Below, piece by piece: positions 34,226-41,992 of a stretch of 64,000 nt of DNA (position 1 is the first letter of the stretch; every line of letters starts with the position of its first letter). Below the pieces are notes generated by a model. It saw nothing but the letters and a program-made list of their open reading frames with translations. It was not told the origin of the DNA and did not search any database. The position numbers and the translations under genes were made by a program. Source of the DNA: JABMMZ01 sp040386935 (GTDB lineage Bacteria > Bacteroidota > Bacteroidia > NS11-12g > UBA955); contig JAZKEQ010000026.1 in NCBI GenBank assembly GCA_040386935.1, forward strand, positions 1 through 64,000, read 5' to 3'.

Positions 34226-35587
34226 ATGATGAAAAAACTTACGGTAGTAATGACGGTCTTTTTAACCATAGGTTTAAAGGCGCAAATCACCATCTCTTCA
34301 TCAAGTATGCCCTCTATTGGTGATACCATTCGATATTCAAATGGAGCACCGGGTAGTTTTGATTTTACAACAAAAGGAGCCAACTACAATTGGAATTTTT
34401 ATACCATCGGATTTACCGGTCAGGCGGTGTATAAATACCAAGCCCTTACCTCAACACCATATAGCACTTTAGCATTTACAGGAATGCCTTTAGGGTCTAT
34501 CGGTTTTAAAGTTGCCGACAGTATTGGACAGGGACAAACAGCCATCAAAAATATTTATAATTTCTACGAAAAAAAATCTACTGCCTGGAATGCGGTGGGT
34601 ACAGGTTTTACACTATCAGCTATACCTTTTCCGGCAGGCGGTGTTTACAGCGATAAAGATGAAATTTATAAATTTCCATTGAACTACGATGACTATGATT
34701 CAAGCACATTTCAGGTAACAACACTTTTGGGCAATCAAATCTTCAATATGGGTTCTTACAAGCAAAAAGGTTATCGCATCAATAAAGTAGAAGGCTGGGG
34801 AAAAATCACCACACCTTATGCCACCAATGTAAATTGTATCAAAATTAAATCAATCATAGTTGAGGATGATACCTTGAAAATACCAACAGCGTCTATCAAT
34901 TTTGGATTTCAAAACAACAGAGTAGAATACAAATGGTTGAGTACAACAGAAAAAATCCCAATGCTAGAAGTAACAGGTACTGAGATAGGCGGTTCATTTA
35001 CACCAACCATTATCCGTTATAGGGACAATTACAGAGTAGCAGCTCCTTCGCCATTGGCTCCTAAAATTAAATTCATAGTAAACAAAACGAGTGGTGTCAC
35101 ACAAAACGATACATTTAAATTTACAAATAGCACCACTCCATCATTTGGTACTACTTATTTTTGGAGTATTACACCATCAACAGGTGTGAGATACGTGAAA
35201 GGAACTAGTGCTACCAGCACCAATCCGGCCATCGTGTTTGATAATGCCGGTACTTACTCAGTTAAATTGGCTGCTTCAAACTTGTTAGGCAGCAGTGATT
35301 CAACTGCAACCAACATGATAACAGTGACCCAATCATCAGGTGTTTCAAATAAAATTGTGGTTGATAACAATACTTATCCAAACCCTTTTAATGAAAGTGT
35401 GCATTTCGACAATCCACAATTTGCCGGACTGATGTGCAGAATTTTCAATGTGAGTGGACAAGAGATCATCGCAGAGCGCATAGCGGATAATCTCACCATT
35501 AATACCACCTCCCTGGCTGCCGGTGTTTACACCATCGTAGTAGCTGAAGGCGATGTGTTGTATTACCGTCAAATGATTAAACAATAA
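34226..35587 (+). CDS. Secreted PKD-domain protein with T9SS type A sorting domain
   Basis: 453 residues; ATG at 34226 is followed by a second ATG, and either gives a signal peptide (KKLTVVMTVFLTIGLKAQ). The N-terminal ~270 residues are not assignable. Residues ~285-370 form a PKD-type domain (TYFWSITPSTGVRYVKG ... NAGTYSVKLAASNLLGSSDS). The C-terminus (NTYPNPFNESVHF ... IFNVSGQEIIAERI ... AAGVYTIVV ... MIKQ) is a type A sorting domain. The next gene follows 18 bases later and is probably in the same operon. Confidence 0.88.
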   Translation: MMKKLTVVMTVFLTIGLKAQITISSSSMPSIGDTIRYSNGAPGSFDFTTKGANYNWNFYTIGFTGQAVYKYQALTSTPYSTLAFTGMPLGSIGFKVADSIGQGQTAIKNIYNFYEKKSTAWNAVGTGFTLSAIPFPAGGVYSDKDEIYKFPLNYDDYDSSTFQVTTLLGNQIFNMGSYKQKGYRINKVEGWGKITTPYATNVNCIKIKSIIVEDDTLKIPTASINFGFQNNRVEYKWLSTTEKIPMLEVTGTEIGGSFTPTIIRYRDNYRVAAPSPLAPKIKFIVNKTSGVTQNDTFKFTNSTTPSFGTTYFWSITPSTGVRYVKGTSATSTNPAIVFDNAGTYSVKLAASNLLGSSDSTATNMITVTQSSGVSNKIVVDNNTYPNPFNESVHFDNPQFAGLMCRIFNVSGQEIIAERIADNLTINTTSLAAGVYTIVVAEGDVLYYRQMIKQ

Positions 35588-35605
35588 AACCAACTATACC
35601 TATCA

Positions 35606-37594
35606 ATGAAAAAACAACTACTCACTTTTTTGTGCATGACAGCATTGTGCAGTTTTGCTCAAAATGTTAAAGACTCCTCGTTTCAGGTGTCGGCAACGGT
35701 CAATGCATCTACTCACAGCATCACACTGAACTGGATTATTCAAGGGGCTCAAAAATGCCAGATTCAACGGAAAACAATCAATGATTTGAGTTGGAGCACA
35801 GTATTGGCAACTGTAACCACATCATCTTACACCGATACTTCTGCTAAAGTAGGTGTTGCTTATGATTACAGATTGATGAAAATAATTGGCAACAAAATTT
35901 ATCAATTGGGTTATGTGTCTTCGGGCATCAATTTGCCTTATGTTGATTTCAGATACAGCATATTAATTGTAATTGATTCTGCTACCAATGCAGATCTTTC
36001 AGGTGCAGAAAAATCTCAACTTGAAAAAGATTATATCGCAGATGGTTATCTTGTTGCATGGGCAGTTGTGCCTTCAACAGCTAAACCACCTGTTGTTAAA
36101 GCAAAAATAAAAGCATGGTACGATAAGTATCCGGCCATTAACAGACATTGTTTGTTGCTAGGAAAAGTACCTGTACCATATTCAGGTTTGCAAGTGCCTT
36201 CTACATTTGATACACCTCCTGATGCGCATACTGAGCACGGTGGTGCATGGCCAACAGATTCTTACTATGGCGATATGGATGGCGACTGGACAGATTTTGG
36301 AGAAGTAAGTGCAGGGGTAGGTCGTACGGAAAATAAAAACTACGCGAGTGATGGTAAATTTGATCATCACTTTTTACCAAGCGATATGGATATTCAAATA
36401 GGCAGGGTGGATATGTCAAATTTGCCTTCTCAACCTTTATCCGAACTGCAATTGATAAAACAGTATTTAAGAAAATTGCACCAGTACAAAACAGGTGTTG
36501 CTAAAGCAAGGGATATGGCCTTTATTTCCGATAATTTTGGATTCCTTGGTGGAGAAATGCCGATGAGAAGTGGTTGGAACAATGCTTCTGCATTTGTAGG
36601 TGCTGCTAATATTAAAACAGCCGGAAATTATTTTGATACCTGTAAGACACAAAGCTTTATTTTTAGCGATGTAATGGGAGCAGGTTCATATACCAATTGC
36701 AGTGGTGTAGGAAGTTCATCGCGTTACAAGGATAGCATATTAACCGTTTTCAATGCACAGTTCGGTAGTTATTTTGGCGACTGGGACAACAGCGATAATT
36801 TTCTGAGAAGTTGTTTGGCTAGCAAAGGATTGACATTGACCACCTGTTGGGCAGCGCGTCCGCACTGGTATTTTCAACACATGCCATTGGGTTATTCAGT
36901 TGGATTCTCTGCTATACTGTCTCAAAACAACGAAACTGGAACAGGTTACCTCGGTTATGCAGGTGGTGGTTATTTCGACCGCAGAATCAGCATGACGCTA
37001 TTAGGTGATCCAACATTGAGAATTAGATATTACGATCCTCCAAAACAGGTTACTGCAACCAATGTGAACAACAACACCGATGTGAAACTCGACTGGCAGG
37101 CTTCAAATGAGTCGGGTATTTTGGGTTATCATGTATACAGAGCAAAAACAGCCGGTAATATTTATTACAGACTGACATCACAGCCTATAACAGGCCTAAC
37201 ATTTACCGATGATGATCCCTATGCAGGCACAAATTATTACATGGTTAAACCTATTAAACTTGAAGTGTCCAATACAGGGTCTTACTACAATATGGGTTTA
37301 GGTGGTATGGATACTGCTTTCAGTGTGAATGGCACCAATACCGGCATAGCCACTATAGCAACAGCTGAAATATCTGTGTATCCTAACCCGGCTTCACAGC
37401 AAGTAAATATTGCCGGTGAGGAGATGTTGTCAGTTGAAGTAATGAATATCAACGGGCAAATGGTGTATGAAATGACCAATGAGTCGAATGAGGGTCGTTT
37501 GACCATTGCTACAGGCAATTGGGCCAAAGGGTTATACATTGTAAAAGTGCATACTGCTAAGGGTGTTGCTTTCACAAAACTGGTGGTACAATAA
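35606..37594 (+). CDS. Secreted multidomain protein: FnIII-like, degenerate C25 (gingipain-fold)-like region, T9SS type A sorting domain
   Basis: 662 residues with signal peptide (MKKQLLTFLCMTALCSFAQ). Residues ~25-110 are fibronectin type III-like. Residues ~110-475 resemble the caspase-like C25 fold: YSILIVIDSAT, an IQIGRVD strand near 245, and the closing SMTLLGDPTLRIRY. At the place where active C25 enzymes have a His-Gly pair the sequence reads SYFGDWDNSDNFLRSC, so catalysis is doubtful. A second FnIII-like segment (KQVTATNVNNNTDVKLDWQ) precedes a type A sorting domain (ISVYPNPASQQVNI ... KLVVQ). Confidence 0.78.
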   Translation: MKKQLLTFLCMTALCSFAQNVKDSSFQVSATVNASTHSITLNWIIQGAQKCQIQRKTINDLSWSTVLATVTTSSYTDTSAKVGVAYDYRLMKIIGNKIYQLGYVSSGINLPYVDFRYSILIVIDSATNADLSGAEKSQLEKDYIADGYLVAWAVVPSTAKPPVVKAKIKAWYDKYPAINRHCLLLGKVPVPYSGLQVPSTFDTPPDAHTEHGGAWPTDSYYGDMDGDWTDFGEVSAGVGRTENKNYASDGKFDHHFLPSDMDIQIGRVDMSNLPSQPLSELQLIKQYLRKLHQYKTGVAKARDMAFISDNFGFLGGEMPMRSGWNNASAFVGAANIKTAGNYFDTCKTQSFIFSDVMGAGSYTNCSGVGSSSRYKDSILTVFNAQFGSYFGDWDNSDNFLRSCLASKGLTLTTCWAARPHWYFQHMPLGYSVGFSAILSQNNETGTGYLGYAGGGYFDRRISMTLLGDPTLRIRYYDPPKQVTATNVNNNTDVKLDWQASNESGILGYHVYRAKTAGNIYYRLTSQPITGLTFTDDDPYAGTNYYMVKPIKLEVSNTGSYYNMGLGGMDTAFSVNGTNTGIATIATAEISVYPNPASQQVNIAGEEMLSVEVMNINGQMVYEMTNESNEGRLTIATGNWAKGLYIVKVHTAKGVAFTKLVVQ

Positions 37595-37615
37595 AATAAT
37601 TTAACTCGTTAATAG

Positions 37616-37643
37616 AAGGTCGGGCGGAGCCCGACCTTTTTTT
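37616..37643 (+). terminator. Strong rho-independent terminator
   Basis: AAGGTCGGGC (37616-37625) and GCCCGACCTT (37629-37638) form a perfect 10-bp stem with a 3-base loop, then Ts to 37643. It closes the two-gene T9SS operon before fabI. Confidence 0.93.
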
Positions 37644-37672
37644 GTTTCTTTTTAAAATTAATTACCCTAACA

Positions 37673-37699
37673 TTGCAGCATCAAATTTTAATATTTTCG
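37673..37699 (+). promoter_or_regulatory. Probable fabI promoter
   Basis: TTG at 37673-37675, a 16-base spacer, then TATTTTCG at 37692-37699 (one mismatch from TAnnTTTG). ATG 37702 follows two bases later, so the transcript would start at or beyond the first codons unless the box is not used. It lies directly after the upstream terminator, so fabI must have its own promoter nearby. Confidence 0.45.
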
Positions 37700-37701
37700 A
37701 T

Positions 37702-38523
37702 ATGATTTTAAAAGGTAAAAAAGGAATTATTTTTGGTGCTTTGGATAATAAATCCATAGCCTGGAAAGTAGCAGAACTGGCCCATGCCGAAGGTGCCGAA
37801 TTTATACTCACCAATGCGCCAATTGCATTGCGTATGGGAGCCATCAACGAATTGGCTGAAAAAACAAATTCCGAAGTAATAGGTTGCGATGTAACTTTGA
37901 ATGAGGACATCGACCAGTTAATAGATAAAGCCATTGCTAAATACGGCAAACTGGATTTTGTATTGCATAGCATAGGCATGAGTTTGAATGTAAGAAAGAA
38001 AAATCCTTACAATGATATTAACTACGATTTCATGCACAAAACGTTTGATATCTCTGCTATCTCTTTTCACAGATTGATGCAATCGCTGATGAAAAAAGAT
38101 GCGATGCAGGAGTGGGGTAGTATCGTTGCATTGACCTACATCGCTTCTCAACGTGTATTCCCTGATTACAACGAAATGGCTGAATCAAAAGCTTTGTTAG
38201 AGAGTTTTGCCCGCAGTTTCGGCTACCACTTCGGTAAAGCCAAAAAAGTGCGTGTAAACACCATTAGTCAAAGTCCTACCATGACAACTGCAGGCAGCGG
38301 TGTTGGTGGATTTGATGCATTCTTTACCTATGCCGACAAAATGAGTCCATTGGGTAATGCATCGTCTGAAGCATGTGCGCAATACTGTATTTCACTGTTC
38401 AGTGATTACACCCGCTATGTCACCATGCAAAACCTTTTCCACGATGGTGGTTTCAGTTTCACAGGTATCAGTAGTGATATCATGGAGCTGGTAGGTAAAG
38501 CAGGTGAAAAATCAGCAGGATAA
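37702..38523 (+). CDS. fabI: Enoyl-[acyl-carrier-protein] reductase (NADH), FabI
   Basis: About 273 residues from ATG 37702 (MILKGKKGIIFGALDNKSIAWKVAELAH is the standard start; the frame from TTG 37642 is unlikely). The active-site pieces LTYIASQRVFPDYNEMAESKALLE carry the FabI Tyr and Y-x6-K pair, and VNTISQSPTMTTAGSGVGGF covers the substrate-loop region. It catalyses the last reduction of fatty-acid elongation. A strong terminator follows, shared with the convergent transketolase gene. Confidence 0.96.
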   Translation: MILKGKKGIIFGALDNKSIAWKVAELAHAEGAEFILTNAPIALRMGAINELAEKTNSEVIGCDVTLNEDIDQLIDKAIAKYGKLDFVLHSIGMSLNVRKKNPYNDINYDFMHKTFDISAISFHRLMQSLMKKDAMQEWGSIVALTYIASQRVFPDYNEMAESKALLESFARSFGYHFGKAKKVRVNTISQSPTMTTAGSGVGGFDAFFTYADKMSPLGNASSEACAQYCISLFSDYTRYVTMQNLFHDGGFSFTGISSDIMELVGKAGEKSAG

Positions 38524-38545
38524 TCTCAGTAATTTTAAGATAAAT

Positions 38546-38582
38546 AAAAAACGCATCTGGTTAATACCCGATGCGTTTTTTT
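38546..38582. terminator. Bidirectional terminator between fabI and the transketolase genes
   Basis: ACGCATCTGG (38551-38560) and CCCGATGCGT (38567-38576), one mismatch, with an A-run on the left and a T-run on the right, so it works in both directions for converging genes. Confidence 0.9.
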
Positions 38583-38627
38583 ATGAAGATGTTTTTTAGT
38601 CTTAGTTTTTAAAAGACTGAAAACAAT

Positions 38628-39581
38628 TTATTTTCTTTTGATTACTTTTTCTACTGCAGCTACTACGTTTACTGTATCTAAACCGTATTTAGCCATCAGT
38701 TGATCCGGTGTTCCGCTTTCACCAAATGTATCGTTAACACCTACATATTCTACCGGAGTAGGGAGGTTGCGGGCTAATAACTGGCTGATGCTGTCGCCTA
38801 ATCCACCATTCATCATGTGTTCTTCTGCAGTTACAACACAACGTGTTTTGCGCACAGAATTTAATACCGCTTGTTCATCCAATGGTTTGATCGTATGGAT
38901 ATTGATCACTTCAGCGCTGATGCCTTTTTCAGCCAATTGCTGAGCGGCTTGAATGCTTTTCCATACAAGGTGACCTGTACAGAAAATTGATACGTCAGTT
39001 CCTTCGTAAATCGTTACAGCTTTTCCTATTTCGAATACCTGATCAGGTGCTGTGAAAATAGGCACTTTAGGACGACCGAAACGCAGGTAACAAGGACCAT
39101 CGTGTTTAGCAATGGCTATAGTTGCAGCTTTGGTTTGGTTGTAATCACAAGGATTAATCACCACCATGCCCGGTAACATTTTCATTAAACCCAAATCTTC
39201 CAATATTTGGTGGGTCGCACCATCTTCGCCAAGTGTAACACCTGCGTGTGATGCACAAATTTTTACATTCTTGCCACTGTAAGCAATACTCTGTCTGATT
39301 TGATCATATACTCTGCCTGTACTGAAATTAGCAAACGTGCCTGTAAAAGGTATTTTTCCTGAGGTAGCTAAACCAGCAGCTACACCCATCATATTGGCTT
39401 CGGCTATACCCATTTGGTAAAACCTTTTCGGAAACTCTTTCTTAAAGGCATCCATTTTCAAAGAGCCGGTAAGGTCAGCACAAAGGGCTACGATATTGTC
39501 GTTTTGTTTGCCTGCTTCGAGTAAACCTGCTCCGAATCCTGAGCGTGTGTCGTTATTGCCGAGTATTTCTATGGTGTGCAT
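38628..39581 (-). CDS. Transketolase C-terminal subunit
   Basis: 317 residues. It is the pyrimidine-binding and C-terminal half of transketolase: DNIVALCADLTGSLKMDAFKKEFPKRFYQMGIAEANMMGVAAGLA contains the catalytic Glu region, followed by FSTGRVYDQIRQSIAYSGKNVKICASHAGVTLGEDGATHQ and the C-terminal domain ending LMAKYGLDTVNVV. It needs the N-terminal subunit at 40972-41817. Its ATG overlaps the stop of the intervening vWA gene by one base (TAATG), so translation is coupled. Confidence 0.95.
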   Translation of the reverse strand: MHTIEILGNNDTRSGFGAGLLEAGKQNDNIVALCADLTGSLKMDAFKKEFPKRFYQMGIAEANMMGVAAGLATSGKIPFTGTFANFSTGRVYDQIRQSIAYSGKNVKICASHAGVTLGEDGATHQILEDLGLMKMLPGMVVINPCDYNQTKAATIAIAKHDGPCYLRFGRPKVPIFTAPDQVFEIGKAVTIYEGTDVSIFCTGHLVWKSIQAAQQLAEKGISAEVINIHTIKPLDEQAVLNSVRKTRCVVTAEEHMMNGGLGDSISQLLARNLPTPVEYVGVNDTFGESGTPDQLMAKYGLDTVNVVAAVEKVIKRK

Positions 39582-40930
39582 TATAAATTGATTTCTGTTG
39601 TTGATGCTGATGTAATGATGAATTCTTTTTCGAAAGTATAAATGGTTCTGGTTTCAGGTTTGCTTCTGGCAATAATGGTGTACTTGCCCGGTTGCATAAT
39701 AATGGTTTGGAAATAGCCATCATTGATGTCGCAAACCCATTCTACCTGTCCGTTAACAGTTCTGTAGATAGCGGCTACTAAATCTCTGTTTTTATTGATT
39801 TGTAATCTGCCGGGTTGGGTAACTGTTATGGTAGTTGTTTTATTTTGGTCGACCACCACACTGTCGAGCAATATGCGTGGAGTCGTTAGTATTTCAATAT
39901 CGTAGCAACCTGTAATGTAACGCTTAACTGTATTGGCAGACTGCGCATTGATGGTCGTGTATTTGTTGTGTACTTTTACAACTGCTTTTAGTTCGGTGTA
40001 ATTGGTCACTCCTTTTGAAATAATTTCAATATTGCCCTGAGGCACATCAATTGGAATAACATTATGTCTTCCAACTATTAATTCTACATTCTTTTTTATA
40101 ACAGGCGGCATGGTGTGTACCACGATGTCGTACTTGCGCATAGGGTCAAGAAACAATGTGTCAGGGACACCGCGACCATTCATGGTATGATCGAAATTAT
40201 GCAATAGTTTTTTTGTAGCGGCATCGTATATGCTCATGGCCACATTGGTTTCAACCGGACGAATCTGCTTATCCAACAAATTAATCTGACAACTTGTTGA
40301 GTTCATGGCCTGAGAGATAACAACACCTACAACATTCACAAAATCTTTTTCAGTATTGGCATCATAATAAGTGCCTGCACAATTGAAAGTCAGTTTGAAC
40401 TGTTCAGTAGAACCTATACCGATGATAAATGGTTTAAGGAAAATGCCTTTTTTCTGAAGCGCCTGTGAAATAGCACAAGGATCACCGGTGCATTCTTCCA
40501 TACCATCTGTGATGATGATAATCAGATTGCGCACACCTGCTTCCTGAGGAAAATCTTTTTCACTTTCCTGCAAGGAATAAGCAATAGGGGTCCAACCTTT
40601 AGGAATCAAGGTGTTCACCCTTTTTTTCATGATGGTGTGATTGTTGGGAGAAAAAGGTACCTCAAGTCTTGAGTCTTTACAATCTTTTAAGTCTACTGTT
40701 TTTTGATGGCCATATACCCTGAGAGCCAATTCCACATTTTTAAAAGTAGCGAAACTGTCTATCATCTTGATTGCCATTTTTTTGGCCACCTGAAAACGGG
40801 TCGTTTTATCGAGAGTAGAGGTCATACTACCCGATGCATCGAATATAATGAGAATACGCGTTTTCTGTGTGGTTTGGCCATAGCCGGTCATGCTGAGCAA
40901 TAGGGCTGTAGCTATAATGAATTGTTTCAT
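39581..40930 (-). CDS. Secreted von Willebrand factor A domain protein inside the transketolase operon
   Basis: About 449 residues from ATG 40930, which begins a signal peptide (MKQFIIATALLLSMTGYGQ); the frame from 40954 adds 8 residues. The vWA metal-ion site is RILIIFDASGSMTS (DxSxS), with later NLIIIITDGMEEC. The remainder is beta-rich with repeated motifs such as TTINAQSANTVKRYITGCYDIEI and VWVCDINDGYF; no sorting domain is seen, so it may be periplasmic. It has no obvious tie to transketolase, yet it lies between its two halves with a one-base overlap downstream. Confidence 0.87.
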   Translation of the reverse strand: MKQFIIATALLLSMTGYGQTTQKTRILIIFDASGSMTSTLDKTTRFQVAKKMAIKMIDSFATFKNVELALRVYGHQKTVDLKDCKDSRLEVPFSPNNHTIMKKRVNTLIPKGWTPIAYSLQESEKDFPQEAGVRNLIIIITDGMEECTGDPCAISQALQKKGIFLKPFIIGIGSTEQFKLTFNCAGTYYDANTEKDFVNVVGVVISQAMNSTSCQINLLDKQIRPVETNVAMSIYDAATKKLLHNFDHTMNGRGVPDTLFLDPMRKYDIVVHTMPPVIKKNVELIVGRHNVIPIDVPQGNIEIISKGVTNYTELKAVVKVHNKYTTINAQSANTVKRYITGCYDIEILTTPRILLDSVVVDQNKTTTITVTQPGRLQINKNRDLVAAIYRTVNGQVEWVCDINDGYFQTIIMQPGKYTIIARSKPETRTIYTFEKEFIITSASTTEINL

Positions 40931-40971
40931 ATATGTGATAAACGCAATTTTCATTCCGCTATTGTACGGGA

Positions 40972-41817
40972 TTAGTAATCACCAAGGGTTTCAGGTAGTT
41001 GTGCCAAGGCTTTTGCCAGTTGATCATCATTAGGCGCAATACCGTGCCACTCGTGGCTGCCCATCATAAAGTCAACACCGGCACCCATTTCTGTTTTCAT
41101 GATGATAACAATTGGATGTCCTTTGCCTGCCAACGCTTTTGCTTTAACATTTGTATCCAGAATGTCCTGCATGTTATTGCCATCCATTTCCAATACGGTC
41201 CATTTAAATGCTTCAAATTTGCTGCGCAGTTCAGTGAATCCCATGATTTCAACCACACCGCCATCAATTTGTTGTTTATTGTAATCGACTGATGCAATGA
41301 TGTTGTCGAGTTGGTGGTGACCGGCAAACATAATGGCTTCCCAATTCTGTCCTTCCTGTAATTCACCATCTCCCATATTCACATATACTGTGTGTGAGTC
41401 GTTATTCGCTTTTTTAGCCAACGCCATACCTGTTGCTACAGATAATCCTTGTCCCAGTGAACCTGTTGCAATTCTAACACCCGGCAACCCTTCGTGAGTG
41501 GTTGGGTGTCCTTGTAAACGGCTGTTAATTTTTCTGAAAGTTGCCAGTTCTTTTACGTCAAAGTAACCACTGCGGGCCAGTACGCTGTAAAACACAGGAC
41601 TGATGTGACCGTTGGATAGAATAAATACATCCTGATTATTGCCATCCATTGAGAAAGGCTGTGGTGTATGTTCCATCAACTGGAAATACAAGGCTGTGAA
41701 ATAATCGGCACAACCCAGAGAACCGCCCGGGTGGCCGCTTTGTACGGCATGTACCATACGCACGATATCTCTTCTAACCTGTGATGCAATTTGCTGTAAT
41801 TCTGTTACTGTTGGCAT
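40972..41817 (-). CDS. Transketolase N-terminal subunit
   Basis: About 281 residues from ATG 41817 (the frame can be extended to TTG 41838 but MPTVTELQQIASQVRRDIVRM is the normal start). Thiamine-diphosphate motif: VNMGDGELQEGQNWEA ... IASVDYNKQQ (GDG...N). SGHPGGSLGCADYFTALYF and GSLGQGLSVATGMALA are also diagnostic. It pairs with the C-terminal subunit encoded 1.4 kb downstream to make the pentose-phosphate enzyme. Divergent from the PIG-L gene. Confidence 0.95.
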   Translation of the reverse strand: MPTVTELQQIASQVRRDIVRMVHAVQSGHPGGSLGCADYFTALYFQLMEHTPQPFSMDGNNQDVFILSNGHISPVFYSVLARSGYFDVKELATFRKINSRLQGHPTTHEGLPGVRIATGSLGQGLSVATGMALAKKANNDSHTVYVNMGDGELQEGQNWEAIMFAGHHQLDNIIASVDYNKQQIDGGVVEIMGFTELRSKFEAFKWTVLEMDGNNMQDILDTNVKAKALAGKGHPIVIIMKTEMGAGVDFMMGSHEWHGIAPNDDQLAKALAQLPETLGDY

Positions 41818-41939
41818 TGGGAATTTATCAAAGTGCAAAAATTAACTTTATTATTCACTTTTCCTGCTAAAAAATTTCTTTTTATAAACGAATAATAAAC
41901 GAAATCACATTTTTTACAAATACAATGCGATTAATTGGA

Positions 41940-41947
41940 TATTTTTG
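41940..41947 (+). promoter_or_regulatory. -7 box of the PIG-L deacetylase gene
   Basis: TATTTTTG at 41940-41947 is a perfect TAnnTTTG box, 45 bases before the ATG. No TTG sits at the ideal -33 position. It lies in the 175-bp gap between tktA (minus) and this gene (plus). Confidence 0.5.
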
Positions 41948-41992
41948 CATTTCATCATTCAAAAAACCATCTTGTAATAGTTCTATCCACTC

